Source of the DNA: a virus
Direction: 5' to 3' (one strand)
Length of the DNA: 64,000 nucleotides
Virus record (IMG/VR): IMGVR_UViG_3300020456_000177
Location: 1 to 64,000 of that record
Shown here: positions 8,808-17,795 of the stretch, one piece after another
Numbering within the stretch: position 1 is the stretch's first letter
How the letters are laid out: every line of letters starts with the position of its first letter
Program-made: the position numbers and the translations under genes
The notes under the pieces: generated by a model
Databases searched by the model: none
Told to the model about the DNA's origin: nothing
Seen by the model: only the letters and a program-made list of their open reading frames with translations

Positions 8808-9346
8808 TGACGATTGAGTTTGTGATGAATTTTTTCTTTAATACTATTATAATCGGAAGACGTACCGTTTGCACCATCCTCTACAACCATGACATGATCG
8901 TATCCTGTCTTCTCAATAATTTTAGTTTTAATTTCTAATTGCTTCTTCTCTTTCTGAATCCTACGCAGGAATGCATAGTGAATAATTTGAGTGAAGTATG
9001 CAAAAGGATTCTTTGACTTCTCTGGATCAAAGTTATGGATATACTGAACACAATTTTCAATACCATCAGAGATCATATCTTCTCTGAACATGTAATTAAC
9101 AAAGTTTGGTTTGTATGACAAGTGAGTTGCAATCTTCAGAAAACAGTCACCTAGGTAATTTGGAATACGTGGTTTACCTGGCCACCTCTTTGCTCTTTCT
9201 TTTCTGGCAACTTGTTCTTCAAAATCACTAAGGTCTACATTGAAATGTTTCTTATAAGACTTTTCAACCTTTGATCGATAAACGACCATTGCCTCAAGCA
9301 ATTCTTTGTTGTTTACATAATGTTCTGATCTCTGTTTGAAAGGCAT
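8804..9346 (-). CDS. 55: Late-promoter sigma factor (gp55)
   Basis: A 180-aa relative of T4 gp55 (185 aa), the sigma-family protein that directs host RNA polymerase to late promoters of the type TATAAATA. Recognisable parts are the region-2-like helices DCFLKIATHLSYKPNF and DMISDGIENCVQYI, followed by FAYFTQIIHYAFLRRI, the part that binds the core enzyme and the -10 element. A sigma70-type promoter lies upstream (9376-9403), so it is expected to be made before late genes. It overlaps gp47 by 4 nt. Confidence 0.94.
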   Translation of the reverse strand: MPFKQRSEHYVNNKELLEAMVVYRSKVEKSYKKHFNVDLSDFEEQVARKERAKRWPGKPRIPNYLGDCFLKIATHLSYKPNFVNYMFREDMISDGIENCVQYIHNFDPEKSKNPFAYFTQIIHYAFLRRIQKEKKQLEIKTKIIEKTGYDHVMVVEDGANGTSSDYNSIKEKIHHKLNRQ

Positions 9347-9375
9347 GGCATTTGTCTATCTCTAAATGTATTCAT

Positions 9376-9403
9376 ATTATAACATAAAATCAACACTTGA
9401 CAA
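9376..9403 (-). promoter_or_regulatory. Sigma70-type promoter for gp55
   Basis: Minus strand: -35 TTGTCA (9403-9398), 16-bp spacer, -10 TATAAT (9381-9376). It lies in the 86-bp gap before gp55, with the -10 about 30 bp from the start codon. One mismatch in the -35 and a perfect -10 make it a strong host-type promoter for the gp55-47-46 block. Confidence 0.65.
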
Positions 9404-9432
9404 GTAATGAAAACACATGTAGACTAACTCTG

Positions 9433-9855
9433 TCAGGGTTGATCGGAGATCTCTAGCTTATATATTTCTTCTAGTTTAATTCTAGCTTCAGGTACAGTTC
9501 CTAAGTAACCCATCTTCTGATCAGGTGTTACCTGTTTGCTACCATCATCATCTTCATCCTCTTCTAGAAGATCTTCATCTAGATACTTCTTATAGAATTT
9601 GATGATATCTTTGTTTGTAATTTCTGAAATAGTAATAACTTTATCCATTGGGATGGTAAAGACTTCTTCATCAGATATTTTCATCCAAGGTTCTATCTTT
9701 ACACCAGAGTGAAATCCTCTCTTGATTACTTTCATAATCACAGGATTTTCTAGGATTACTACATGTTTGCCTTCTTTATCTTTATCAAACATGGCAGTGG
9801 AGAATATTTCTTCTCCAGTAACTAGTTTTAGAACGCAGTAAAAGTCATCTTGCAT
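9433..9855 (-). CDS. Sm-like domain protein
   Basis: A 140-aa protein. Residues about 5-75 have the spacing of an LSm/Hfq-like beta barrel (VLKLVTGEEIFSTA, then VVILENPVIMKVI, then VFTIPMDKVITIS). The tail is acidic (EDLLEEDEDDDG) and ends in a short helix. It sits between uvsW and gp55, where marine T4-like phages usually carry a protein of this sort. RNA binding is a guess from the fold; no function is established. It overlaps uvsW by 11 nt. Confidence 0.6.
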   Translation of the reverse strand: MQDDFYCVLKLVTGEEIFSTAMFDKDKEGKHVVILENPVIMKVIKRGFHSGVKIEPWMKISDEEVFTIPMDKVITISEITNKDIIKFYKKYLDEDLLEEDEDDDGSKQVTPDQKMGYLGTVPEARIKLEEIYKLEISDQP

Positions 9856-11311
9856 TTTCTTTAAAATTAATGTTTACTATTTCATAGTTAAAATCTTCTT
9901 CATTATAGATTTTGATTCTCTCTACTAAGTGGTTGAGTGTGTAATTTCTTCTTGTCTTATAACTGCAATCGTCTGCAATATCGAATAGTGTGGCAGCAAA
10001 TTTGTTACTACCCTTTCTAAGAACCCTACCAATACTCTGGAGGTTTCTTACTCTGGACTTTGAAGGTGAGGCAAAGATGACGTTATGTAGATTCTTAATA
10101 TTAATTCCAGTTGAAAAAGTACCGTAAGAAGCAATGATGATTGCGTTGGTTTCTGCTTCTGTAATTGATCTTGCACTCTCTCTTTCTTCTACATCAACAC
10201 CACCGTGGATGAAGAATACTTTTCTGTCTTCTTTTACATTGCTATTTATTAAATCGTATAATACTTGACCATGATCTTCTACTCTAGAAAAGAGTACAAG
10301 AGTGTTGCCTTTCTGGTCACATGCAAGGTTTCTAATAAATTTATTTCTCTTTTCATGTGTTATTAAGTATTGCACTTCATCTTCATATGTGTCAAACTTT
10401 TGAGGAGAGTGTTTCAATAACAAAATTTTGGCGTTAAAATTAGCAAGATAACCTTTCTGAATAAGTTCGTCAGTACCGATAATTTTATGTGCAGGTCCAA
10501 ACAGTCCCTCTAACACCCACTTATGGGTCTGTGTGCCGTCTAAGGTGCCTGTGAACCCATATCGATACTTTGCATCACACAACTTTGTCATGATGCTTAT
10601 AAGGGACTTAGACTTGAACAGATGAGCTTCGTCACCAATAACAACTTCAAATCTCTCAAAGTAACTTTTCGGTAACTTATAGATAGATTGCCAGGTTGTA
10701 ATTACTACTGGAGCACCAGTATCTTTCTCCTTACCAGCATATACCTTGTGGCAATATGACTCAACATCCCAACCATAATCCTGAAAGTCTTTATACATCT
10801 GCTCTACGAGAGAAGTCGTTGGAACTACTAGCAGGATGTTTTTGCTGTGATCTGTATAATATCTCACGATTGAGTAAATCATCAGAGATTTACCAGAAGC
10901 AGTGGGAGATATCATTAACCTTCTATTGTGTCTTAGAGCATCATATACTCCCTCTATTTGATAAGGTCTCGGATCATACCGAGAAATAGACTTCATATAA
11001 TCCTTTACACCCTCCTGAGAGATCATCTCATTTCTCTCAAAGGGTAGACCATAGTATTTGTTATTCTTGAAAGAGAATTCATACTTCATCTCTTCACAGA
11101 ATTTGACTACCTTGTGAAGCAGACCGGCATAGATCTCACCGTTAGATTGATTGAACAATCTGATCTTGCCATCCCAGTATTTGTTACGATACTGTGGCAT
11201 GAATTTTGCACCAGGTACATCAAAGGTAAACGTATCCGAAAGCTCCATATAGACATGGGGCTCTGCCTCAATTCTGAGGTATACCTCGTTCTTCTTTGAT
11301 ATAGAAATCAT
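9845..11311 (-). CDS. uvsW: RNA-DNA helicase UvsW
   Basis: An SF2 helicase that unwinds R-loops and branched DNA and shifts T4-type replication from origins to recombination. Motifs in the 488-aa product: Walker A SPTASGKS near 140, DEAH near 229, GFTGTL near 256, and QSIGRVLRKGS (motif VI) near 430. The N-terminal domain (WDGKIRLF) matches T4 UvsW. I chose the ATG at 11311, which forms a TGATG overlap with the uvsY stop, over a GTG at 11338. T4 UvsW is longer (587 aa). Confidence 0.95.
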   Translation of the reverse strand: MISISKKNEVYLRIEAEPHVYMELSDTFTFDVPGAKFMPQYRNKYWDGKIRLFNQSNGEIYAGLLHKVVKFCEEMKYEFSFKNNKYYGLPFERNEMISQEGVKDYMKSISRYDPRPYQIEGVYDALRHNRRLMISPTASGKSLMIYSIVRYYTDHSKNILLVVPTTSLVEQMYKDFQDYGWDVESYCHKVYAGKEKDTGAPVVITTWQSIYKLPKSYFERFEVVIGDEAHLFKSKSLISIMTKLCDAKYRYGFTGTLDGTQTHKWVLEGLFGPAHKIIGTDELIQKGYLANFNAKILLLKHSPQKFDTYEDEVQYLITHEKRNKFIRNLACDQKGNTLVLFSRVEDHGQVLYDLINSNVKEDRKVFFIHGGVDVEERESARSITEAETNAIIIASYGTFSTGINIKNLHNVIFASPSKSRVRNLQSIGRVLRKGSNKFAATLFDIADDCSYKTRRNYTLNHLVERIKIYNEEDFNYEIVNINFKENAR

Positions 11312-11739
11312 CAGAATCCTCTTTGGAAATTCTGCCACTCAATTGCGTTCTTGATTTGATAAGTTCGATTGCTTATCTGCTTCAATATGCTCTCAAGATA
11401 CGTGAGCATGGCATCATGGTAATCAATTTTTAATCGAATTTTTTGGAGTGCTGGATCAGCATCCAAGTGATAATTGAGAGAGTCTTTCTCTCTTACTTTA
11501 TATGGGAAGGGATCGTCTTCGTAGACTTCTGGATCTGCCTTACCATTGTAATAATTTCTGCGTTCAAGATATTTTGTTTTGTGGTTGTGCTCTTCTTTCT
11601 TTTTCAAGAGAAGCACTGTATTATATAGTTCGTGATATTTGGCGTGTAATCTGGGAGTCTTGATTGACTCTTCATGCAAGTTGTCTGGATCAATGATGGA
11701 GTCTTGCGACCACATCTCATTAATAAGGTCTAGATTCAT
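11311..11739 (-). CDS. uvsY: Recombination mediator UvsY
   Basis: A 142-aa homologue of T4 UvsY (137 aa), which loads the UvsX recombinase onto gp32-coated single-stranded DNA. Shared features are the early IDPDNL segment, a basic helical middle with RRNYYNGKADPEVY, and the C-terminal helix pair ending in QIKNAIEWQNF. It overlaps the gp3-like stop by ATGA and the uvsW start by TGATG. Confidence 0.9.
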   Translation of the reverse strand: MNLDLINEMWSQDSIIDPDNLHEESIKTPRLHAKYHELYNTVLLLKKKEEHNHKTKYLERRNYYNGKADPEVYEDDPFPYKVREKDSLNYHLDADPALQKIRLKIDYHDAMLTYLESILKQISNRTYQIKNAIEWQNFQRGF

Positions 11740-12290
11740 GTGGTACGTGTCACTAACTCTACATTATAAATCAAATATTTGAAAGTTGCTGTCGCAGTAA
11801 TAGTCTGATAGTCCTGGTTTGTTGCATCGAATCTGAGTGCAGATAGACTTACTGGGAACAGATCAGTAAATTTTACTCTAGCAACACTGTTAAATTGATT
11901 GTTGAGGACAATTAGTGTACCGTCACTATACTGTCTTTCTCTTTCAACCAAACCATCATCATTAGTTACTTCACTAATAAAGTCACCAATGCTATTTGGA
12001 AAACCTAATCCACGCATCCAATTGTGGATTGCCATCCAGTTCTCTAGTTCTTCATCAACAATGAATGTAAGTTCTAGATCGTCATATACCAGTCTGTCTC
12101 CTGGTAATGGAATCTCTTTCAAATAACTTGGTTGATTAACAACACCAAGAGTCAATCCAGGAAGGGTTGCTGTGTTTGAAAAGAAATCAACTTTAGGTGC
12201 CTTTGCCAAACTAAACTTAAACCCAACATCAGAAAGATAGTTTCTGTTTTGAATCTGTTTGTCAAACGGGTCTCTTCTTGGTGCAGACAT
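11736..12290 (-). CDS. 3: Tail-tube-like protein, probably gp3 (tail completion/sheath stabiliser)
   Basis: A 184-aa protein with the same overall plan as gp19 in this genome: LPG after an N-terminal strand, PLPGDRLVYDDLELTF, then an NWMAIHNWMRGLG helix and a YSDGTLIVL strand. In marine T4-like phages the gene between gp23 and uvsY is usually annotated as gp3, which caps the tail tube. A gp54-like tube initiator is the alternative. It has its own late promoter (12313-12320) and lies just beyond the gp23 terminator. Confidence 0.7.
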   Translation of the reverse strand: MSAPRRDPFDKQIQNRNYLSDVGFKFSLAKAPKVDFFSNTATLPGLTLGVVNQPSYLKEIPLPGDRLVYDDLELTFIVDEELENWMAIHNWMRGLGFPNSIGDFISEVTNDDGLVERERQYSDGTLIVLNNQFNSVARVKFTDLFPVSLSALRFDATNQDYQTITATATFKYLIYNVELVTRTT

Positions 12291-12312
12291 GATGACTTAG
12301 ACTTTACAACCT

Positions 12313-12320
12313 TATTTATT
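12313..12320 (-). promoter_or_regulatory. Late promoter for the gp3-like gene
   Basis: Minus-strand AATAAATA, 23 bp from the gp3-like start and just after the gp23 terminator, so it restarts transcription of gp3-uvsY-uvsW late in infection. Confidence 0.65.
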
Positions 12321-12325
12321 GGCAT

Positions 12326-12350
12326 AAAAAAAGGGGACCTTTCGGTCCCC
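12326..12350 (-). terminator. Intrinsic terminator after gp23
   Basis: Minus strand: a perfect 7-bp stem GGGGACC/GGTCCCC with a 4-nt GAAA loop, followed by seven U. It starts 31 nt after the gp23 stop and would end the very abundant capsid transcript. Confidence 0.92.
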
Positions 12351-12380
12351 TGCACTTCCTTCACACGGATATCTATTATA

Positions 12381-13814
12381 TCACATGAGGTTCTGAACAC
12401 GTACTCTCTGGTAGTAACGGTTAACACCAGGATATACACGTCCAAGTCCTTGGTTGTTGGCATTGCCTTCAGCAAATGGGTTGGAGATAAGACCATAACG
12501 GGTCTTAAAGCCAATTTTGGGCTGGAAGGTGTTCTCTCCAACGGCACGAACCATCTGGAGGGGAACATAAGGACAGTAGAACAGACCAGCATCATAGGGG
12601 CTGGAACCCTTGTAACCGACAACGTAGTACTGGTTAGCAGCACTGTTGGCAGAGAATGGGTCGATGTAGACTCTGTACTTACCGTTGATGGTGCCAGCAA
12701 ATGTGTTGCCGGTGTCATCGACGTTCAGGTTAGCATTCAGAGCAGGGGTGTAATCCAATACACCAGCCATGGTCAGAGCAGAAGCAACATCAGCAGAAGT
12801 CAGGATGATGTTACCCTTCCCTCTACGAGTTCTTTGTGCAATGCGGTTGGCATCTCTTTCGATCTGGAACAGAAGTCCTTTGAACTTCTCAACCGACCAT
12901 CTACCGTTGGAGTCAACGTCGAGGTCGAATGTACCTGCAGTGGCAACGTTTGCCTGAGCACCGTTCTCAGCAACCTTGTAGATCGAACGGATAACCTCAC
13001 GGTTGATTTCAGCAAGGATCTCAGTGCTGAGGATGTTAGCCAGTTCGGCTTCAGCATTCAGACCGTGGATTGCCTTAAGGTCTTGTGCCAGTTCCAGGGA
13101 GTATTCTGCCTTCAGAGCACGGGACTTAGCAGTAACGGTAACTTTCTCGATCGAGAAAGCCATTTCACCGAAGTCCTGCTCACCGGTCTCTCCAAGAGAC
13201 TCGGAAGTGCCGGTCTCCATACCTTGACCGACGTTATACTGAGTACCAATGCCAGTGGTTGTACCAGCACCAGACAGTACAGCAGGGTTGGTTCCACGCT
13301 GATCACCTGTAGTACCGAAACCAACTGCGGCTCCAGTGAAGGGTTGACCAGAGTAGTTGCCAGAAAGAGCACCATCCCTTGTAGAGGAGAATGCGGTATC
13401 GGGCTCGTCGAACAGAGCTTCTGTGCCACCCTGAGTGGAGTAGCGGGAACGCATTGCGAAGATCAGTCCAGTAGGACCATTCATTGGTTGAACACCAGCC
13501 AGGTCATAAGCAACCAGGTTAGGCATAGAACGTCTGATCAGGGAGATCAGAACGGGGTCGAAACCAGCAACAGGACCGGATGCATCAGCACCACCACTGA
13601 AACCACCGGAAGCACCAGCAGCATTAGCAGCATTGGTGGGGGATTCGTTCAGCATTCCACCGTTGTCAAAAGCATGCTGCTCACGCAGGAATTGCTCTTG
13701 GTTCTCAAGCAGAACGGCAGTAACAGCCTTTCTGTGGGAGTCTTTGATAGGATCGCAGGACTCTGCATTCAGCAGAGGACCCCACTTCTCCATAAGTTTA
13801 TCTGAATTGAACAT
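12381..13814 (-). CDS. 23: Major capsid protein (gp23)
   Basis: A 477-aa HK97-fold capsid protein (T4 gp23 is 521 aa). The middle contains FAMRSRYSTQGGTEALFDE and KALKAEYSLELAQDLKAIHGL-type segments diagnostic of T4-like gp23. Gp21 would remove an N-terminal piece; candidate x-x-E sites are LLE near residue 37 and LNE near residue 57, by analogy only. It has a strong AGGAG nine bases before the ATG and a terminator downstream. The region before it has only an imperfect late-promoter match (TAATAAAT at 13841-13848). No gp24 vertex gene follows, unlike T4. Confidence 0.98.
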   Translation of the reverse strand: MFNSDKLMEKWGPLLNAESCDPIKDSHRKAVTAVLLENQEQFLREQHAFDNGGMLNESPTNAANAAGASGGFSGGADASGPVAGFDPVLISLIRRSMPNLVAYDLAGVQPMNGPTGLIFAMRSRYSTQGGTEALFDEPDTAFSSTRDGALSGNYSGQPFTGAAVGFGTTGDQRGTNPAVLSGAGTTTGIGTQYNVGQGMETGTSESLGETGEQDFGEMAFSIEKVTVTAKSRALKAEYSLELAQDLKAIHGLNAEAELANILSTEILAEINREVIRSIYKVAENGAQANVATAGTFDLDVDSNGRWSVEKFKGLLFQIERDANRIAQRTRRGKGNIILTSADVASALTMAGVLDYTPALNANLNVDDTGNTFAGTINGKYRVYIDPFSANSAANQYYVVGYKGSSPYDAGLFYCPYVPLQMVRAVGENTFQPKIGFKTRYGLISNPFAEGNANNQGLGRVYPGVNRYYQRVRVQNLM

Positions 13815-13845
13815 TGTTCTCCTTTAGTTTAAGTTTGAGGATTTA

Positions 13846-14910
13846 TTATTTAATGGTAAGTGCTCTGAGATAGGCAGCCATGTGACCAGATCCCAATTCT
13901 GGTTCTGGATCAGAGACGGCTTCCGAAAGTGTCTCAGTTGCAGCAGTAGTACCCTTCTCAGAAGGGAAATATGATTCCCTCAGGGTAACAATCTTTTCAC
14001 GGTATTCTTCTTCACCCGCAAACTCAACACCTTCAACTAAAGAAGCAAGCTTTTCTTTTTGTGTATCAGCAAGACCTTCTGTTACCTTTGCGAAGATACC
14101 TTCAGCAGTGGTCTCAGCAAGTCTTCCTGTAAGAGCAACATTCTTCTCAATTTGCTCGTTGAGTTTAGACTCCATTTCATCAAGTTTATCTACCATGCTC
14201 TCAAGAACATTGTACTTATCGTCAGGGATAGTGACATAATGATCTTCAAAGAGACTCTTCATTCCAGTAAGGAACGAATCAGTCATTTCGGTCTTCAGAC
14301 CATGCTCAACTTCGATGGCATTCTCAGTAAGCCACTCATCAGCGACATACTCAAGATATGCATCGAGTCTTTCTACCAACTCTTCCTTAACCGAAACAAG
14401 GTTCTCAGAGAGAGCCTTTTCGTATTCAGCAGCAAGAGTTTCTTGGACTTCACTAACCTTGGCTGTCAGAGCAGCCTCGAAAATTGTCTTTGCCTTTTCT
14501 TGGAACTCTTCACTGAGTTCCTCACCACCGAACAGAGCAGCAAGATCTTGATCAACAGAAACTTCAGGAGTCTCTACGATAGCATCTTCTGTCTTCTCTT
14601 CAGTTTCCGCAACTACCTCTTGACCTTCCTCAGCCTCAGTTTCTTCAGCATACTTAGGTGCCTTAGGCATTGCTTCAGCAGGTTTTGCACCCTTATTAAC
14701 GATATCCTTTACTGTTGCCAGAGAAGGAGCCTTGAGTGCAGCCGACATATCATCGGGCTTATAGTTTTCAGGGGTAGGACCACCAAGATCTTCTACTGTA
14801 CCTTGAGCAGCAGTATAAGATGCTTTCTTGGAGGTATCCATGGGGTCTGCGGCTTTCGCACCCCTTGTTACGGGATTTTCCATTTCTTGTAATTCGTTAC
14901 CAGCGGACAT
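13846..14910 (-). CDS. 22: Prohead scaffold core protein (gp22)
   Basis: A 354-aa, strongly acidic, mostly alpha-helical protein in the T4 gp22 position between gp21 and gp23. Long coiled-coil stretches run from about 130 to 300, and many Glu residues could serve as cleavage points for gp21. It forms the internal scaffold around which gp23 assembles and is degraded during maturation. T4 gp22 is shorter (269 aa); the extra length is an acidic, low-complexity N-terminal region (residues 20-120). GGAG precedes the ATG. A late promoter lies at 14950. Confidence 0.9.
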   Translation of the reverse strand: MSAGNELQEMENPVTRGAKAADPMDTSKKASYTAAQGTVEDLGGPTPENYKPDDMSAALKAPSLATVKDIVNKGAKPAEAMPKAPKYAEETEAEEGQEVVAETEEKTEDAIVETPEVSVDQDLAALFGGEELSEEFQEKAKTIFEAALTAKVSEVQETLAAEYEKALSENLVSVKEELVERLDAYLEYVADEWLTENAIEVEHGLKTEMTDSFLTGMKSLFEDHYVTIPDDKYNVLESMVDKLDEMESKLNEQIEKNVALTGRLAETTAEGIFAKVTEGLADTQKEKLASLVEGVEFAGEEEYREKIVTLRESYFPSEKGTTAATETLSEAVSDPEPELGSGHMAAYLRALTIK

Positions 14911-14949
14911 TTTTCGGTTGCTCCGATTTATTAGACTAGTGATAATCTG

Positions 14950-14961
14950 TATTTATTTATT
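14950..14961 (-). promoter_or_regulatory. Late promoter for gp22 (two overlapping copies)
   Basis: Minus strand carries two overlapping AATAAATA matches (14950-14957 and 14954-14961), about 40 bp before gp22, in a 54-bp intergenic gap. Confidence 0.65.
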
Positions 14962-14964
14962 ATT

Positions 14965-15615
14965 TCAGAGATTTTGTAAGAAATCTTGAAATAGATTTAG
15001 TTTATTTTCCTCAAGTCTTCTTTGATCGACAAGAGTATTGACTTTCTTATAGGTTTTCTCAGCATACTTTTCGCGGAGAATTCCACCATCCCAAACCCAA
15101 TCCTTACCTTCCATGATGCCATTTACAAAAGCATCTGGAGCAGAAGGATCTGCAACGATATCAGCAGCAGTGGCAAGCATAAAGTCTTCACCAACTACCT
15201 TAATACCATTACGATCTTCTTTCAGAGAACCCATGCCTCTGGAAGAAACACCGAGTTTGACACCTTCATCAAGAAGGTTCTTGGCAATGGTTCCCATGGG
15301 AGTAGAAAGAATCTGTGCTCTACCTACCCAGTTAGAACCTTCCTGTCTCAGAGAGGTAATCTTGTGGGAAACACGATCAAGGTTAATCGTAGGACCATCA
15401 GGATGACCAAGTTCTCCAAGAGCACGTCCTTTCTGAATGAAAGACTCATTGTATCTACCTACTTCTTTAGCAAGAGTTTCAGCAGGATACATTCTGCCAT
15501 TACGATTCTTGATGTCTCCCTGAAGGAATACACCCTCAATGTAGAGATTCTTCTTACCGTTGCGTTGTTCAACGATAACCTCTACGTTTTCGATTTCCTC
15601 TCTAATAAGTTTCAT
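14965..15615 (-). CDS. 21: Prohead core protease (gp21)
   Basis: A 216-aa serine protease (T4 gp21 is 212 aa) that cleaves scaffold and capsid proteins during head maturation. The catalytic histidine is expected in GELGHPDGP near residue 69 and the serine in LGVSSRGMGS near 123, with the nearby VADPSAPDAF matching the family. It follows the 88-aa gene by 4 nt, in the head operon led by the gp67-like gene. Confidence 0.95.
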   Translation of the reverse strand: MKLIREEIENVEVIVEQRNGKKNLYIEGVFLQGDIKNRNGRMYPAETLAKEVGRYNESFIQKGRALGELGHPDGPTINLDRVSHKITSLRQEGSNWVGRAQILSTPMGTIAKNLLDEGVKLGVSSRGMGSLKEDRNGIKVVGEDFMLATAADIVADPSAPDAFVNGIMEGKDWVWDGGILREKYAEKTYKKVNTLVDQRRLEENKLNLFQDFLQNL

Positions 15616-15619
15616 TTGA

Positions 15620-15886
15620 TTAGCCTGTAAATCCTACTTTTGCGAGTCTAACGGTTCCACCAGTGCTATGGATAAGATCGGTTGCCTTCTTCTCAATCAA
15701 CTCCGAAGTGCTGTTTAACATGGTAAAAGATCCAATACCAGCAAAGGAAGAATTTTGAACAATAATTTGAACCGTGCTACCAGAAGCATTTAGTACTCTG
15801 ACAACAGTGGCACTGTCAACTGTGGTACTGTTACCAGCTCCAGCAGCAACGGTGATTTCGTCACCTAAAACTAGTAATCTAGCCAT
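15620..15886 (-). CDS. Small beta-rich virion protein in the gp68 position
   Basis: An 88-aa protein, mostly predicted beta strand, beginning MARLLVLGDEITVAAGAG and ending TVRLAKVGFTG. It stands where T4 carries gp68 but does not look like that helical core protein. It resembles the 97-aa product at 22603-22896: both open with LG(D)E..xV.AG.G, carry TDLI-S near the end and finish with a short (F/Y)xG. This suggests two paralogous small head proteins, perhaps decoration proteins; that role is inference. The start overlaps the gp67-like stop. Confidence 0.6.
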   Translation of the reverse strand: MARLLVLGDEITVAAGAGNSTTVDSATVVRVLNASGSTVQIIVQNSSFAGIGSFTMLNSTSELIEKKATDLIHSTGGTVRLAKVGFTG

Positions 15887-16080
15887 TAGTTCTCCTCTAC
15901 TTCTGTATCAGTGGTTTCAATTTCTTCACCTTCTGACTCTCCATCAAAAAGAGAATTGGCAACGTGTGGTCTAAGTGCGTCAACTCTTTCTGCTGCTTTG
16001 TTAAAAAGCAAATCCTTGATTTTATCACTGATCTCAGACGCGGAAGAATCCGTAGCAATAAGATCAATAACGTCGTTCAT
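15886..16080 (-). CDS. 67: Prohead core protein, gp67-like
   Basis: A 64-aa protein with a helical N-terminal half (IDLIATDSSASEISDKIKDLLF) and an acidic tail (GESEGEEIETTDTEVEEN). This matches T4 gp67 (80 aa: helical front, ANFLIEGEEPEDE-like acidic end), and the gene sits directly after gp20 as in T4. It would be a minor internal scaffold component. A perfect late promoter TATAAATA lies 26 bp upstream. Confidence 0.75.
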   Translation of the reverse strand: MNDVIDLIATDSSASEISDKIKDLLFNKAAERVDALRPHVANSLFDGESEGEEIETTDTEVEEN

Positions 16081-16105
16081 TTTCTTAATATTGTAGTATA
16101 TTGGT

Positions 16106-16113
16106 TATTTATA
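16106..16113 (-). promoter_or_regulatory. Late promoter TATAAATA for the gp67-like/gp21 operon
   Basis: Exact T4 late consensus TATAAATA on the minus strand, 26 bp before the gp67-like ATG. It overlaps the gp20 stop codon. Confidence 0.75.
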
Positions 16114-17764
16114 TTACGCCGACATCTAAATCAGTGTCAGTCATTTCATTTCCCCTCTGACGCATATTTTCTTCAGGGGGTTGTTGCTCCATTCCTGGTT
16201 GCATACCAGGTTCCATTTCAAGCATTTGATCGTTAGGATCTGGGATGATACCTCTTTCGATTTCATCTTCGATCTGAGCATCGATCTCAAGAATCTCAGT
16301 ATCTTTCTGTCTCAGAACTTTTCTGCGGACATACTCAGTAGAGTAGTATCTACCAACATATGGTTCTACCTGTTGAAGGAGTGCCATTCTGTTGTTCATC
16401 AGTTCTGCTTCTTTCAGTTCAGCAAAGTGATTATCATAAAGATAATCGAACTGAATGTGCTCAGACATGATCTCCCAATCTTCAGGAGTGCAGATATTCT
16501 TAAGCAGCAGTTGAGTTTTCAGCATATCTAAGAACAGATTGCTAAATCTCTTGCGCAGTCTACCTACAAACTTACTGAAAGAAATCTCATCACGAAGAAT
16601 CTCAGAAGAACGTCCAAGGTTGAAACCATCACCAGAACCAGGCATTCTAGATTCTGGTACACCCAGAGATCTATAAAGTTTCTTCTGGAAGTATTCAATA
16701 TCAGACAGTTCACCTAAATTCTGTCCACCTGGCAGAGTGGTGATCTCAGTTCCTCTACCACCTTCACGACGTGGCAGCCAGAAATCTTCCAGCATGCTCA
16801 TGTATTTCTTATCGTCACGAATCTCACCAGTCTGTGCATTATACACAAGCTTGTTACGATAACGATTCATAACATCACGCAGATATTGTTCTGCCTTTAC
16901 CTTAGGTAGATTACCTACATCGATGTAGAAGATTCTACGTTCTGGTGCTCTGCTCAAACGGTAGATAACCAGAGAATCTTCAATCATTCTCAGTTGATTG
17001 AGAGACTTAGTTGCCTTCTGCAGATAGGAAAGTACAGTGTGACGGTTTCTATCTACAAGACCGGATGTGCAATATGAAATAGAATCTGGAGCAAACTTAA
17101 TACCTTTCTGTCCACCACCCATCGATGGGACTGTAGTGGGGTAATTAATCTTTGGTGTGTAGATAAAGTAATCTTCTAGTTCTGGGAAGACAACTCTCTG
17201 TGCATCATCTACAGATTTTGTGTTAAACAGATCTGCTCTATCTTTATTCTTGTTCTTCTCTTTTCTTACATACCTCATCTTCAGAGCATCGATATATCTC
17301 AACTCTTGAATACCATCCTGAGGTCTCTTGATATCAATTACTTTGTTGTAATAAATTCTTCCATCAACATACCAGTTACGGAAGATCTCATGAGATTTTT
17401 TATCAAAGTCTAGAAGATCTTTGATGTGCTTAAATTCTTTTCTAATTTTATCCTTGATGCCATCACTAGCATTCAAGTTGCTCAGATCAATTTCAACAGG
17501 AGAATCATCTAGATCACTTACAATAGCTTCATTGATTACGTTTTCAATCGCTTGATCACACTCTGGATGGAGTGCCATCTCACGATATCTACGAATCAGT
17601 TCATACTCACTCTTGTAAACACCCTCAAAATCAATTGTCTGGCTACCAAAAGCTGTAGAGACATAAAAATCAGCCCCGTCCTCCTGAGTGGGAGGAACAG
17701 GACTGACTACACCTTTTGATTTATCGTCGTTTTCCTCAATCGAAAAACCAAACAACCTTGCCAT
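16109..17764 (-). CDS. 20: Portal vertex protein (gp20)
   Basis: A 551-aa portal protein (T4 gp20 is 524 aa), the dodecamer through which DNA is packaged and to which the neck binds. Diagnostic segments include IENVINEAIVSDLDDSPVEI near residue 75, RYIDALKMRYVRK, APERRIFYIDVGNLPK and GEIRDDKKYMSMLEDFWLPR. I chose the ATG at 17764 (MARLFGFSIEE). The open frame extends 69 nt further but would run into gp19. It has its own late promoter at 17788-17795. Confidence 0.97.
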   Translation of the reverse strand: MARLFGFSIEENDDKSKGVVSPVPPTQEDGADFYVSTAFGSQTIDFEGVYKSEYELIRRYREMALHPECDQAIENVINEAIVSDLDDSPVEIDLSNLNASDGIKDKIRKEFKHIKDLLDFDKKSHEIFRNWYVDGRIYYNKVIDIKRPQDGIQELRYIDALKMRYVRKEKNKNKDRADLFNTKSVDDAQRVVFPELEDYFIYTPKINYPTTVPSMGGGQKGIKFAPDSISYCTSGLVDRNRHTVLSYLQKATKSLNQLRMIEDSLVIYRLSRAPERRIFYIDVGNLPKVKAEQYLRDVMNRYRNKLVYNAQTGEIRDDKKYMSMLEDFWLPRREGGRGTEITTLPGGQNLGELSDIEYFQKKLYRSLGVPESRMPGSGDGFNLGRSSEILRDEISFSKFVGRLRKRFSNLFLDMLKTQLLLKNICTPEDWEIMSEHIQFDYLYDNHFAELKEAELMNNRMALLQQVEPYVGRYYSTEYVRRKVLRQKDTEILEIDAQIEDEIERGIIPDPNDQMLEMEPGMQPGMEQQPPEENMRQRGNEMTDTDLDVGVI

Positions 17765-17787
17765 CTTAAAGTTTGCGTTTATTGTAC

Positions 17788-17795
17788 TATTTATC
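17788..17795 (-). promoter_or_regulatory. Late promoter for gp20
   Basis: Minus-strand GATAAATA, 24 bp before the gp20 ATG. It overlaps the gp19 stop codon. Confidence 0.7.

Noticed and set aside
10240-10260. Late-promoter match inside uvsW
   Set aside because: It lies deep inside the coding sequence with no late gene start nearby; a chance match in AT-rich sequence.
12249-13805. 518-codon open frame on the plus strand opposite gp23
   Set aside because: It mirrors gp23 across its whole length, has no Shine-Dalgarno or promoter, and no recognisable protein. It reflects codon use in gp23.
14059-14892. 277-codon plus-strand frame opposite gp22
   Set aside because: Leu/Phe/Ser/Cys-rich antisense of an acidic coiled-coil gene. 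No start signals; it is a shadow.
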